Shown here in pieces: positions 32,031 to 46,500 of a DNA stretch of 64,000 nt. The translations under genes and the position numbers were made by a program. This DNA comes from Lampris incognitus (Eukaryota; Chordata; Actinopteri; Lampriformes; Lampridae), in NCBI RefSeq assembly GCF_029633865.1, contig NC_079215.1:55021457-55085456 (forward strand), read 5' to 3'. Numbering within the stretch: position 1 is the first letter of the stretch; every line of letters starts with the position of its first letter. Under the pieces are notes generated by a model. The model had not been told where the DNA came from. It ran no database searches and saw only the letters and a list, made by a program, of their open reading frames with translations.

Positions 32031-32945
32031 CTTTCAATCCTCATCGATACTTTATCTGGAATAATAAGGATGTTCTATACAAAAATAAATCCCTGTTTTA
32101 TCGCTCATGGTTTGACAACAGAATGTTACTAGTTGGTCAATAGAATAGAAATGGTGAGTTACTGTCACGTTCAGAATTTATTCAAAAAAATGTAGGCTAC
32201 CAATCACACCCAAAGAATACGCTGTTATTTTTTTATGTAATTCCCATGGGTTCTCTTCAGCTTTTAAAGGGTTGTAACCTTACAGAGATGAACATTATTA
32301 GCTTTAGGCAAGTCTTTATTGGCGATATTAATATTCGCAATAAAACATGTAGGAACAGACACACCAGAAACGCTCTGGACTGTGTTACACCTCCTGCAAC
32401 AAGATTCTTTTGGTCTTCTATCATGAGGGATTTACAGTTGTTGTATTCTAAACAATTATTGTATCAATAACAAAGTGAAAGAAGTATCTTTCAAGAGCCT
32501 ACAAAGAACTTACCCTGCTAAAGAAGTCCTGGAAAGATCTGAGCTAAATATGGAATATACCTGTGTGGAGTTTTTTTTTTGTAATTCAGATAGAGAAACT
32601 ATATTTCATTTGTTTTTTCACTGTGCCCATTCAAAGTTATTTTGGACTGATATGCAAGACTTTATAAATTGAAAAATGGGAACTAATGTACAGATTAATG
32701 CATTTGATGTGACGCTACATTTTGTGTTTTATGGGACGGACACCAATATTAACTATAAAGGTAACTCGGCTTTTGATAAGAGTCTTGGTAAATTCCACAT
32801 CCACAAATCTAAATGGTCCGACTCCAAACCCTGTTTTCATCGATTTGTTGTTGAACTCCCGCAGTATGGCACCTTCATTGAAAAGGTGAAGAACAAAGAA
32901 ACGATAAAGACCTTTGATATCTTAAAGAAAGTACATTTTATCTGA
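32030..32945 (+). pseudogene. L1-like LINE, pol C-terminal end
   Basis: Fragments SLFYRSWFDNRMLLVGQ, then EVLERSELNMEYTCVEFFF, CNSDRETIFHLFFHCAHSK (Cys/His knuckle) and a C-terminal FDILKKVHFI. The same protein family as the antisense LINE at 21.7-23.9 kb, a different insertion. Confidence 0.65.
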
Positions 32946-33004
32946 ACTCTGAGAGGACTTAAAACGAGTGGACTTTGAACTCCCTTGGTCAGTACAAAGT
33001 TGTT

Positions 33005-33116
33005 TTCTCTCTCTCTGTCTCTCTCTGTCCCTCTCTGTCTCCCTCTCTGTCTCCCTCTCTGTCTCTCTCTGTCTCTCTGTCTCCCTCTCTGTCTCTCTCT
33101 GTCTCTCTCTCTCTGC
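33005..33116. repeat. CTCTGTCTCC tandem tract
   Basis: About 110 bases of CTCTCTGTCTCC-type units, a pyrimidine-only microsatellite directly after the LINE end. Confidence 0.85.
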
Positions 33117-33449
33117 TCTGTTGTAAAAAAGTTTTTTGGGGGGAAACATTGATTTTAATTCTTTTAGAGCGTTTTAGAGATTTTAGAGCAATGGCACGAC
33201 TTCACCTTCATAATATCAGTCAGTTCTGTCAGCACAGATGTCACGTTTTTTGAACCGGTAGTACATTTTGCTTTTGAAATTGCATAATTGGGGACACTGA
33301 CTGAAATTGGGGTTAGAGCTTGCGCACTTTCAGCCATATTGCTTCGGGCTGCCGGATAGACTTTAAACCTACTGAAGATTAGATGCTTCAAAGTAAGACG
33401 CTTTCAATACATATTGCACAATTAAGCTTTTCAAAACGGCCCCAAAGCA

Positions 33450-33813
33450 CGACCCTGGGAACTTCCGTATTTCCCGGGCGCCACTCTTGCGCGAAAGTTT
33501 CTGAATGAACCCGGGCCGAGGTTGCGTGTGCGTAGTCGCCTGTGTATTCACTTCCGGGTGCGCCGAGCCGCGCGGTCCAGTCACATTTCAACACGAACTG
33601 CTTTCCCCACCTCTTAAATGCGCCTGCGCACAACGGCCAGCCCTTCTGGTTGCTGCGCGCAATGCCACGTTAGTAGCGGTAGACACAAAACACAAGACGC
33701 CTTCCTTTCGCTGCCGAAAATAAGGGGGACGCCGAGCAGAGAGGCCAGGTTTCCAGCGAGAGCAACGACCGCGCTTATCAATTCTTCGTTCGGGACTCCT
33801 TCTAACGGAGACC
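33450..33813 (+). promoter_or_regulatory. P4HB promoter region
   Basis: CpG-rich, TATA-less. An NRF1-type palindrome TGCGCCTGCGCA is at 33619-33630 and an ETS-type CACTTCCGGGTG near 33550. The start ATG is at 33814. No clear CCAAT-N9-CCACG ER-stress element was seen. Confidence 0.6.
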
Positions 33814-36800
33814 ATGCTGAAGTTTTTCGTCGTCTGCACGCTGGCCGTGGCCAGCAGGGCTGAGATCGCGGAGGAGGAAGACGTCCTGGTGCTGAAGAAA
33901 AGTAACTTCGACGAGGCGCTGGCAGCCCACCCCAGTATCCTGGTCGAGTTCTGTGAGTGTCTGGCTTTATGTCGCCTATTCCGCCCCGGCGGCGAGCTTG
34001 GTCGGCTCGTCAGCTCGAACGGCTCTTGTTCACATTTTAAAGACCTCTTTAAAGTCGCTGCTGGGCGGGTTTGCGTCGGAGCGATCGCTCCCCCCTTCAG
34101 CAGCAGCGCCTCTACGGCGGAAGAGTTTGCTCGCCTCGGCGTCTTGTGTGTAACCTCCCGGGCGACACGCGTCCCCTAGTCGAGCTTGTTCGAGAAAACG
34201 TGCCCTGGCCACGAAGCAGGCTGCCTAGCGTGGGGTTCGCCACGGCCCTGTCTGCGGCTTAGACACGATCGACTCGCCTTTTGTGCATCACGGTGCATAA
34301 TCGGTGCTGAATGGGCCACTACGCTATGCGGTCCTGCCTTCAGCTGCGTCCTGTTGATTTGGCGTTGGCCACGCTTCTTCTTCTGCTGCATTACTTGGCC
34401 CCCCACCACCCCCCCCCCGCAACTGCGGGCCAGTATGTCGAGGCCACGCTTGGTTTGCACACTGGAGGTGTTGTGTGCATTCGGGCTCCCACGATCACGC
34501 CAAGACGTCCTAATTTGCGTCTAGACTCCAGTCGCCGGTGCGGAAAGTACCTTCCCCCCCCAAATAAGGTGTGATGAAACGTGCCCTCGGCGCGTGTGCA
34601 CGGCGCGTGCCTCGCTTGACCGGTGTGGTTTCCTTATCCGTCTTAGGGGGGGGGGGTTCGTTTTTTGCTTACTTTTATTTCCCTTCAAATTTACAGCTCA
34701 CGCCGGGGGATGTGTAATCTACAGCGTTTATTACGCTCTAATCTAAATCTGGTCCAAATATTATCCTCCTCTCTTGGAGCTTTTTCTTTTGTGATTTCAT
34801 TTGATGGGGGGGGGGGGGCAGTTTTTGTTGGTAGCCTACAGGCCTCCGGCCCCCCCCCCCCGACAACTCTTGTCAAACTGTTGACCCAGTCACAGGTTGA
34901 ATGACAAGCCCGCGGACCAGTTAGACTCGTCTTTGAGTAGCCTTCTCCAGTGACCGCAATAGGGGCGGGTCAAAGTCTTTGTTTCTCAGCGGGCGGGGCG
35001 GGACGTGGCTGGGGGTTGGTTGGATGAGGCGCTAGGTCGACGTGTACTTGACCAAAAGTTTGTGATGTCGGAGGAACAGGGAAGCGTTGGCCCCAAGCAA
35101 TTAACGTGTTGTGCCCAACTCCACCATAGATTTGATGGCAGTAAATCATTTGAATTATTTCTGCTTACTTGGCTCATATTTGTGTAGCTTTCCATCATTG
35201 CTTGCATCCGATAACTGCCCCCAACCTACCACCCTAATTATCAAAAACATGCCTATGCTCTTTAAACATGTTGGTGTGTCCATAGCCCTTGCAGGTTCTC
35301 TGTGCATCTTAATCCTTGCGAGGTCATTATGAAATGGCTTGTTCTGTGAAAGTTACACGAACCATGGAGCTCGCCATTTATTACTTGGCTTCATTTAAAC
35401 ACACCCATGTCTTCATTGAATATTCACCCTCGTGTGCTTTCGGGATTTACACCACTAACAAACCAGCTCTGGTCAAGTCAGACTTATTTGTATAGCCCTA
35501 AATCACAACCGGGTCCCCGAGGGCTTTACAATCTCATTATATTCTCATTCTTTGTTTGAATGGAATACATTTACAATGAGCGTCTGACTTTCTCGCTTAC
35601 CCAGGCAACGTCAAACCCAACTTCTATTCTCTGATGTTAAAATTTTTGTGTGTTGTCTTCTCTCTTTCTCTTTAGATGCCCCGTGGTGTGGTCACTGTAA
35701 GGCACTGGCCCCTGAGTATGCCAAGGCTGCTGGCATGCTGAAGGCAGAGGGGTCTGAGATCCGCCTGGCTAAGGTTGATGCCACCGAGGAGACAGAACTA
35801 GCCCAGGAGTACGGCGTCCGGGGATACCCCACCATCAAGTTCTTTAAAGGGGGAGAAAAGGAATCCCCTAAAGAGTACTCTGGTGAGATGTGTCTTATCC
35901 CCCCCCCCCTTTTTAATCAGAATAGATGTTGGTCTGGATTGAAGGGTGGGGAGGAGGGGGCTGAATGTGAGAAATTAATTCAAACCCAAAACCAAAGGAT
36001 GTTGGTGGCTATAAGTGGTGCCTATGTCTTGTCTCTACTGGTTTGTAGGGTGTTTGCCGCCACACTTGTTTTTGATTTACTTCTACTTACATCAGTAGGG
36101 TAAATAAATATTAAAAGTTTTAAGCTCTTCAAGATGAATATTCAAGAGTCTGTCAAATCAGTACATAAAGTATCAAATTTGACATTTTTTGAATCCAATT
36201 TTTAGCGCTGGAAAGACCCTTAGTGGTTTATTTATTTAATCAGGTAAAACCTTTTGTCATTTTTTTCCTGTTAGACTACCTTGCCCAAACCCTTTTGGCT
36301 TACTTTTTCCTGGTAAAGTGATTCGCATAGGCGCAGTAGTTGCTCCGCCAGTGAGATTGTCAATTCAGACCCATGTGACTATGATGAAATGTGGGCGGGG
36401 CCTCTACACATTCTTACTATGCCCTCTGCCCAGCCTGGCTGTTGGATGTGCTGTTACTCACGTTCCCTCTTCTCCCCGGAGACTGAACTTAAGTCTGAGC
36501 GGAGAGAGGGTGGAGAGAGAAAAAAAAAAAGAGGGAGCCTTTTTTGGAAGGTTTACGTGACGAGGATTGCCTGGTTTCCAGTGCTTTCTACTCTCCTACT
36601 CCTGCTTAGGGCTAAAAGTATTGCATTTAACAACAGGACCACAGGTGGACATCACTTGGCCGGCTGTCTGGTTTTAAGTGGTCCGCAGTGGAGTTGCTGC
36701 CGTCTTGCATCATTGGCTCTGTTTTCTAACATGCCGGTGGCGCTGAAATGACTTAAGTTAGTCGACAGACTTTTAATTAATTATGATTTCATTATGGATT

Positions 36801-37480
36801 GCTTTTTAATTATTCATCAAGTGAACAAAAAAAGCTCAAGGAAGAGCTACGTGCTTGAAACGTCACTACCGCAATGGCCCCCTTTTACCAGGGGGCTTGC
36901 TTGTATGCAGCTCTTCTGTTGTGCTTTACCTGGCATGTTTTTTGGCCCAGAACCTGTTTATCTTTCATGGATTTGCATATTTTTTTTTTTTGATTGACCT
37001 GCATAACCAGCCTTACCTGTTCTAACAGTTATCCTTGTGACTTGAAACTGACCACGCTAAGGGTAGTGTACATTTACCGAACTCACCTGTCTGTTCTCAT
37101 AAGTCATCGTTTGAGCTGTGGTTAGCCCTAGCTGCATTGGCCAACTGTGAGTCAGCACTACGTGACATTTGCCCCGTTCAAACACTTAAATCTGTAACAT
37201 CTAACCAAGAACTACTTTTAAATGCCATTTATATTTATTTATATATATATACACACACACACACACCCACGCGCACAACTGGCATTTGTTAATTCAGGAG
37301 TGAGGGACACGGAAAGCTCAAACACGGTTTTACACATGCACCCATAAAGACAGTACAGACAGGGTCACCTAAGTTATGGTGCCCCCCAAGCAGCTGTTAA
37401 CAGGGTTCAGCGCCCTGCTAAATGGCACAGTCTACCGTCATAGTGGGCCCTTAGATGTACATGCTACCACTAAAGATGAG

Positions 37481-37519
<39 letters not shown>

Positions 37520-40500
37520 ACCTCAGGTTTTATTTTGCATTGGGGTTTGTCATTGCTATCTGCAGTGATTCCAAATCTAAACATCGGTTTTAACTACTGT
37601 GTTATGTTTGATCACTTAACAGCTAGTCTTGAGCCGGTGGTCTATAGCAGCAAAGTTACTCAACATGTGTCTCTGGTAACTTGCAGCTGGCAGGCAGGCA
37701 GATGACTTCATTAACTGGCTGAAAAAGCGCACAGGCCCAGCTGTTGCCACCCTAGCAGACGTCAGCCAGGCAGAAACGTTGATTGCTGACAATGAAGTTA
37801 CGATTATTGGCTTCTTCAAGGTGAGATATTGTCCTTCCACAGGTGTACTACAACTCTTAAGTTGGGTAGGTAACAGGGATGCGCGGATCAGGTTTTTTTT
37901 TTTTAAAACCCACACCCGCCTGACCCGCAAACCTCCAAATTTAGCCTGGGCTCCAGCAAAGTGAGCAGTGTTGCACTGTTTTGTTTCTGGGCTCTTTGTC
38001 CAGCAGAATACGTTGATTGCAAGGCATTGTGTCATCGCCTAATTGTGTCCACCTAATTGATATTGTATCATAGCCTAATGGTGTCTGGGTCTAGGCTACT
38101 AAATAAACAGAAGAATTTTTCTACACGTTCTTTATTGTTGAATAGCAGCAAAACAAGTAAATTACAGACATGAACTGTCTCTCTTTCTTTCTCTCTCTTG
38201 CACACGTGCATGCACAAGCCTCTTCTTTCTGACCAGAGAGAGATTTGGCAGTGTAAACAAAAGCTACAGATACCCACTTAGGGGAAGAAAATCATAGGTG
38301 AAGCCTCAACACTCTAAAAACACTCATGCACACACACAGAGAGAGAGACTAGTAACGCTCAGCCTGTTGCACGCAATATTTCTAGAGCACTGCTTTGTCA
38401 CTTTGACCCGCCCGCCTGAACCTGGGATATTTTCTAGTAAGCTTACCCGCCCAACCTGCAGGTCGACCTGTGCATCACGAGTAGCTGTTTTTTTTTTTTC
38501 ATTTGTATTTATTAATTAATTTGTTTATTACCTGATTTAAAAGTTTCCTTCTACCCATTTTACAAAAAAATTAATGGCTGGAACTGTTAAGTTTGAAGAT
38601 TTGATTAGATACGGTGATTACATAGTTGGTCTTAAAAGCCTCTCAAAGCTATTCTGCACTTTACGCTTAATAAACCCTTACTAATGGCATGCATTTTGTT
38701 AAAAATGTTTGTTCCAGGATGCCGGGTCTGATGGTGCCAAGGCTTTCCAGAAAGCTGCTGAAGCTATAGATGACATTCCCTTTGGCATGACTTCGGAGGA
38801 TGCTGTATACTCAAAGTTTGAGATGGCCCAGGATGGCGTTGTACTTTTCAAGAAGGTAACTTTAACTTCTGCGGGTTCACTTGAGTTCCTCAGTTGAAAT
38901 GGGGGTGGGAAGAACCAACAGCGGGGATTTAAACCGTGAAACAAGGGTCTCATCAGTGCATACAGTAAATGACAACTTCAAACCTACTTTAGAATGTTAT
39001 GATTGACTGGTGACAGTGAAAGAATTGGCTTTCTGAACGAGCATGTGCACTCTTCTAGCCACTGTTGGCATATGTTGTCATTTTGAGTGAAAATGTATTC
39101 TGAATCATTCGGAGCCCTGCCGACTTTCAGTTACTTTGCAAGCAACCCATACAGCCTGACGTGAATGTGGGCACGTAGAGGAGGCCACTTGTGTAGAGTG
39201 AAGACAAACCAGTGCTTTATGACTTGTAGACCCTCGTGTCTCAGGTAATTCGATCTTGCTGACCTCATATCTAATGGCGTATCCGATCTCTGATGCTAAT
39301 TTTGGCCCTTTGAACTTCTGTAAGCAACAAGGTCTTTTGATTTCTTCTAGACTTATTGCATTTTTGCCAATTACTAGACTTGACCAGAAGATTAACTCAA
39401 AATGTAAAGCAAATGCCTGCAAGGCGAACAGCTGTGTCAGGCAATGGTAGTTCCTCTAACCAGCCTTGTTAGCTATGGGCAGTAGATGGACAAGTGAATT
39501 TTAATGTTATCCTTTTGCAAGAAACTACGTCTTTTCACTCTTCAGCTCTTGTCATTCTTTTGATCTACTATTACTCTCAGCTGCTGCCGTTAGGGGTTGC
39601 CACAGTAGATCATCAGTTTCCATCTCTTCCTGTCTTCTGCGTCTTCCTCTGTCACACCAGCCACCTGCATGTCCTCTCTCACCACATCCATAAACCTCCT
39701 CTTTTCCTCTTCCCTGGCAGCTCAGTATTCAGCATCCTTCTCCCAATATACCCAGCATCTCTCCTCCACACATGTCGAAGCCATCTCAATCTTGCCTCTC
39801 TTACTTTGTCTCCAACCGTCCAAACTTAGCTGTCCCTCTAATATACTCGTTCCTAATCCTGCCCTTCTTCATCACTCCAAATGAATATCTTAGCATCTTC
39901 AACTCTGCCACCTCCACCTCCTGTCTTTTTTGTCAGTGCCACCGTCTCCAAACCATGTAACATAGCTGGTAGTCACAACTATCTTGTAAACCTTCCCTTT
40001 AACTCTTGCTGGTACCCTTCTGTCGCAAATCAGTCCTGACACTCTTCTCCACCCTGCCTGCACTCTCTTTTGCACTCCCCGTTACTTTAAACAGTTGACC
40101 CCAAGTATGTATGTAAACTCCTCCACCTTCGCCACCTCTACTCCTTGCATCCTTACCATTCCACTGTCCTCCCTCTTGTTCACACATATATTTTCTGTCT
40201 TGCTCCTACTGACTTTCATTCCTCCTCAACCTGCTCCCTACTCTCACTCCAGATCACAATGTCATCCGCGAACATCATAGTCCACGGAGACTCTTGCCTG
40301 ATCTCGTCCGTCAACCTGTTTTGGTCAACGTTTAAGTCTGGCAGGCTGTACACAAAGCCCCCCACCTATTCCCTCTCTCCTTATGTGTGCCAAAAAGAGC
40401 TGCCTGGCAAGGCTGCCCTGCTATTCTTAACACCTAATAAACTCTGTTTAGTCTGCTGGTTCTTTCAATGGGGAGTTACCAGGGGCTTTTACCTGTTTTG

Positions 40501-43500
40501 TTTTCTAAATCTAAGTTAAGTTTGGAGTTCACAGGCAGAATAGACAGGCTGGATGCTTATTAGCGGATGAACTTGGCTCGCCCTCCAACCCCACCTAAAC
40601 TAAGCTAATCCACTGGTTTCCATGTTTGTTCTCTGCAGTTTGATGAGGGCCGCAATACCTTTGATGGAGAGCTGACCAAAGCAAACCTCCTGGATTTCAT
40701 CAAGGCCAACCAACTGCCGTTGGTCATTGAGTTTACCGAGCAGGTAATACTGATCAGGGCTGTGCAGGTCAATTGTACCATATATCTTTAGTGATGTGCT
40801 TTTCCTGTCACTCTCACCCACAACGTTTGCATCACCACAAAATAACAGTTCATGAATTCCAGCTGTGCCTCTCAACTTTCTTTTGGGATTCTAAAAGAAT
40901 AAAAGTAGTGTTTTGTTTGCTAGTCACTGATTCCACTGGGCATGTGGAGAGGAAAATCTCAAGTATTACCAACTCTTCTTAACAACAAAAACATTCAAGT
41001 ATTGTGTTTCTGTTTCTGCAGACCGCCCCTAAAATCTTCGGTGGAGAAATCAAGTCCCACATCCTTATGTTTGTACCCAAGACTGCTTCAGACTTCCAGG
41101 ACAAAATGGACCAGTTCAAGAAGGCCGCAGAAGGCTTCAAGGGCCAGGTGGGTGGAGAGCTCAAAAACACTAGGCGGGTTTCCATTGCAGTTTTGCACAA
41201 AATAGGAAGGGGTTTTTTTTGTTTTGTTTTTTATGTTGATGTAACAGTTGTGAATGGTCTGTGTTTCCACTGAGTGATGTTATGCAAACAAAGCCGGGTT
41301 TTCACCTTTTGCAATATGGCGGTGGGTGGATCTCAAAGACCTGATAAGTGTTGGTACGGTGATTTTGACTGCATGCGCTGCAATAGCCGTGGTAGTGTTT
41401 AATCGAAGGCATGTAATGTACGCAATGGCAGAAAGGCAAACCAAGCCCCTCATACCTGGCAGCGGCCACGTATCGGGGATTTATGGGAGGTCATTGTCCG
41501 CAATGATTTTACAGAGGTCCTGTTGAGTCAAAACTTCAGAACGCAATAGGACCCCTTGTGGCGCCTGCCATAGCGGTTCCAACCGAGAAGCACATAGCCG
41601 TCGCTCTTTATAAACTGGCCACTGTGACTGAAAGTTAAAAAATGTTGCCATTTCAATTTTGCGAAATATTGCTTTGTTGAATCATCTGGAAAAACACCTC
41701 ATGCGAGCGTGTAAACTTTATTGCAATATTTGAGTTTTTTCTGAAATTCACATCTTTCCATTTGTAATTTTTTAGTTCGCAATTTCAGATCAGTCATAAC
41801 ACATGACACCTTTGGGTGTGCATTACACACACAATTCCCAGTCATTTTAAACAAAGATTTATAGGGACTTTTAAGTTACAGTTCCTTAAAAATGAATATG
41901 GACAGCGATATTAACCGCTTTCTTCTTCGTCATCTACGCGGCCCAGATCCTCTTCATCTTCATTGATAGCGACGTTGACGACAATCAGCGTATCCTGGAA
42001 TTTTTCGGCCTGAAAAAGGAGGAGTGTCCCGCCATCCGTCTCATCACTCTGGAGGATGAGATGACCAAGTACAAGCCCGAAAAGGACATGATCTCCGCTG
42101 AGAGCATCACTCAGTTCTGCACGCTCTTCGTTGAGGGCAAACTCAAGGTGAGAGTTGAACGTTTATTTGCTTTTCACGCGACAAGCTGCTGATGTCTAAT
42201 GTTGATGTTCTGTTTCAGCAGTAGCAAGACACCAGCAGATGTAGCAGTGATTTTAGCTTTCCTCATAGGCTGTCCAGTCGAGCTTTGTACCAACCTACGA
42301 CATTGGTTGCAACAGTGTTTCTTCTATTTACCCATTTATTTATTTTGTATTCTTGCTGTGGTGGAACAAGGCTTGGACTCATTTCTACATTTAGATTTAA
42401 GATCAAAATCCAAAACAATCAAGTTAGAAATGACTGTTATGAAATGTCACCCAGACTCGGATTACGTCTAAGATATGGATAATTTTATGCACAAAAACAT
42501 TTGCCGCAGTTGTCAATTTTGCAGTTCTAGCCAAAAGGAACACCTCCTTCTTCGCCTCCTTTTCTTCTCCACCACTCTGCCCTACCACTGGACTACTATT
42601 ACTGTCACGATTGATGATGATATTTTAGCTATATTACAGAAGGTGTGCTTATTTGTTGTTAAATTGGACACAATATTAAATATTTAGCCAGTAACGCAAC
42701 AATCATGGGCGGAGTCTGACGTGACGCTATACTTACTTGGATATCTTCAAACTTGGAGTTCAACTTTTACCTGACTATTCATTTGCTGCCGTTTTCTGTC
42801 AGCACTGCAGTGACGATGCACTGCGCATGCTCATGATTTTCTGTTCATGTGAACTCTTAAGTAGAGGTGGATGTTGACTGGGGCAAAGCACTCACTACAT
42901 GGAGCGGAGAAGGAATTCGACACCTTAATTCTGTGAACAGTTGTTCTAAAAGCCTTGATTGCAAAAGTCTTTTTTGAAGAGTATCAAAATGTTCTTATTG
43001 TGATGGCCCACCACAGTATTTTGAGGAGAAACGCTGATCAGCAACATGAAAAATGTCTCTATTTGTGACAAAGTGTTAAGAGATGAATAGAGGGGCGGCA
43101 CGTTCGCACAGTGGTTAGCGCGGTCGCCTCACAGCAAGAAGGTCCTGGGTTTGAACCGCGGGGTCCAACCTTGGGGGTCGTCCCGGGTCGTCCTCTGCGT
43201 GGAGTTTACAAGTTCTCCCCGTGTCTGTGTGGGTTTCCTCTGGGGGCTCTGGTTTCCTCCCACAGTCCAAAGACATGTAGGTCAGGTGAATCGGCTGTAC
43301 TAAATTGTCCCTAGGTGTGAATGTGTGTGTCAGCGCTGTGATTGTCTGGCGGCCTGTCCAGGGTGTCTCCTCACCTGCCACCCAATGACTGCTGGGATAG
43401 GCTCCAGCATCCCCGTGACCCTGAGAGCAGGATAAACGGTTTGGATAATGGATGGATGGGTATCATTTGGATGTTGTTGCATTTAGCCAGAGGGCCTCAC

Positions 43501-46500
43501 AGCACTGTGAGTGCATGTGTTTTTAGTGTTCGAGGGAATTATAGGGAATAATAACTTTTTTATCTTTGGTATCAATGCAAAGTTGTGCCATGTTGTAGAC
43601 CTAAATAAATGTGTACCATGAGTTCATCACATAGCTACATGGTCTTAACAGTGAAGATGTGACATCACTGTGTAAAATACTTCTGTATATTAACAAGCTC
43701 TTCTCCCAACAGCCCCACCTCATGAGCCAGGACATCCCTGATGACTGGGACAAAAACCCTGTCAAGGTTCTCGTTGGCAAGAACTTCGAGGAGGTCGTCT
43801 TCGATCCCGCCAAGAATGTCTTTGTAGAATTCTGTAAGAAGCCTTCTCCTGTCTCTTCAAAATGTCTTCATGTACATGTTTGTCTGAATGACCAGAGAGC
43901 CATTACAGATCTTCCCATTAGAAAATCGTGATTGTTTAAATCCTGGTGTTGCTAGGGTAAATTGTCTGACCTTTCAATGGGCCGATAATTTTCTGGCCCC
44001 TAGCTGGATCGCACCTCATCGGTAAAAGCTTTGGCAGTGGCCATCTCGAGGGTCTGAAACTTCAGTCTCGGCCTTTCTTTCTTTACCCCTCCACAGCCCT
44101 CTGCAGATACCCAAGAGGTGGTATACAAGGGGCAGGTTCATGCCGTTTTGGCCAATCCCCATTAATTAAATTAATCTGCCACTTTTAAACGTGCCAAAAA
44201 CATCAGGTTAAGTCTAGTTGTTGGACTATTTTATTTAAAGCAATCCACATCTGATTTTACAACCATCAAGAATTTTTCCATTGCTGAGCTTAATGCTACC
44301 CAGGTTCTGTCGTGCAATGAGTGAGTCCTACACATTGGTGGGGCACCTGTACAGCTGCAGGTGGATCTGGGGCAAATGGTGTGAGCCTCAACATGCATCT
44401 TGTTCCCCTGGAGAAACTTGCAGGTGAAAAGCAGCAGTCAGTGACTCCATGTGTATCGGAGGATGCACGTGGAAGTCTATAAACTCCCCAACCAGCAATG
44501 GTGGAGAACGGGGGATTGCCAATGCCGAACATTGGCAATTTACCCCTCCCAAAAGAAAACAAAATATACAATGAGCCCCGCCTTCTAGCCATTTAAGAAG
44601 CTTTATCATTTCTACATATATGTAGAGATGATGTATTTTGTTTCTATATCAAACAATGTGATGGCTGATGTCTAAGCTTCTTAGATTTGGTGTATCTAAC
44701 AGTCTACATTTCTTGAAGTTATCAGCCCAAGGCTATTACTTATTAAGAAAAAAAGTAATTATAAAATGGCTTCTAAACTTTAAATTGTTTTAAACTGAGC
44801 TGCAGAACACCAAATTGTTCCTATCCTATCTTGAAGAACCAATAGATTGCTATCAGAAAAGGCCGGATGATGAGAGATAATGAATCTTACACTGCATGTG
44901 TTTTTTTTATTATTATTTTTTTAATTTCATATCTAAAAATCCATATGCATGCATTTATTTTGTTAACTTTATTTCCACCCACTCTTAGCCTTTTTATATT
45001 TTCTTGCCCCATTGTAGATGCACCCTGGTGTGGACATTGCAAGCAGCTGGCCCCCATCTGGGACAAGCTGGGGGAGAAATACAAAGACAGCGCTGACGTT
45101 GTAGTGGCTAAGATGGACTCAACAGCCAATGAGATTGAGGCAGTAAAAGTCCACAGCTTCCCCACACTCAAGTTCTTCCCTGCAGGAGAGGAGCACAAGG
45201 TGAGTGTTCTGCCGTGGCGTTATCGACCCATGACTCTGAAAACAGCCTCTGTAGGACTTAACCACTCCTGCAGGAAAGAGTGGAATATTTTCCACATTGA
45301 GTCCACTACTCCCAACTTGGTAACTTCAAACTTGGGCAGACATCTGAGCAGGCCTTCCCTTTAGAAGAGAAGCCCTCACTAGAGTCGAGGTCAAAGTCTT
45401 GACACATGGTATGACCTCATATAGGATCTTTTGATTTTCCTTTCTTTTAATCTATGACTGCTCATCTTCCCTGTTGACCCACAGTCTTTCTTCTTCCTGT
45501 TCAATATTTGCTTCTCTGATTTCATTACATGCTGTTGAAGGTGCACATTAAGATGATAGTGGGTATTTTGATCTACGTAAGTAATTGCCATACGATCCCC
45601 CCTATCATTAGGACCTCTTGATTTAGCATTGCCAACCTCGTTTCAAAAACTGAGCCTGCCTGCTAAGTTACTCCACCATTGTGTTAATGTTTTGATCACC
45701 ATCTAGATCTTTACTGATGCCTATTTGGAGTCCTGGAATGCCCCCCTTCTCACCCCCACAGCATTCCTCTTTGTTGCCCTGGTGTTCCTGTGCCAACTCT
45801 TGTTTTTTTGGGAGTCGTGGGAGGTCTCTGCATAGGACCCAAAATGCACACCTAATTGGGGGGCTATGTGTTGGGGCTACTTCCATCATAAGGCTGAGGT
45901 TCAGCTCATTACCCTTTTTAAACCAAGCATGCAGAACACTAGGGAGCCAAGGCGGCCGGCAGCTGCATGAGTGGTCACAAGATGTTGGTTGTCAGATCAT
46001 TAGGCCGTGTCAAATTAAATAATTTTGGTTTGGAGGCGGAACGCTATGACTGTCCTCAGTACAGTCTCAAAGGCTACCCTGTTTTAACGTCTGGACATTT
46101 AACAATCATACCTTTTCAGACTTCTCACGTTCTCGCTGTTTTTAGATCACCAAATAACTGGTGCTAACGCTTTGGTTGTCAAGCCTTAAAGGTTATTGGC
46201 AATTTTTTTTAGGAGGGGGGGGGTAAATGCATAAATCACCTTTTTCGCCCCATTATGAATCTTGTTATTGATCAGTGAAAGGGGGCAGGTAATGCAGGGG
46301 GTGAATTTTGTAACAAGTGGATCTCTATTACTATATATCTATTTCTATATATAAATCTAAACTGTATATTTGTGTGGGGGTTTGGTTCTGCATAAAGCTG
46401 ATTTATGTGCCATTAACTAGACATAACATCTTATCAACAGGTTATCGACTACAATGGTGAGAGAACACTGGAAGGCTTCACCAAGTTCCTGGAGAGTGGT

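Noticed and set aside
33005-33116. CRISPR-like regular repeat
   Set aside because: A simple pyrimidine microsatellite in a eukaryotic genome with no spacers.
34186-34524. 112-codon frame in P4HB intron 1
   Set aside because: GC-rich intron with overlapping frames on both strands and no recognisable domain.
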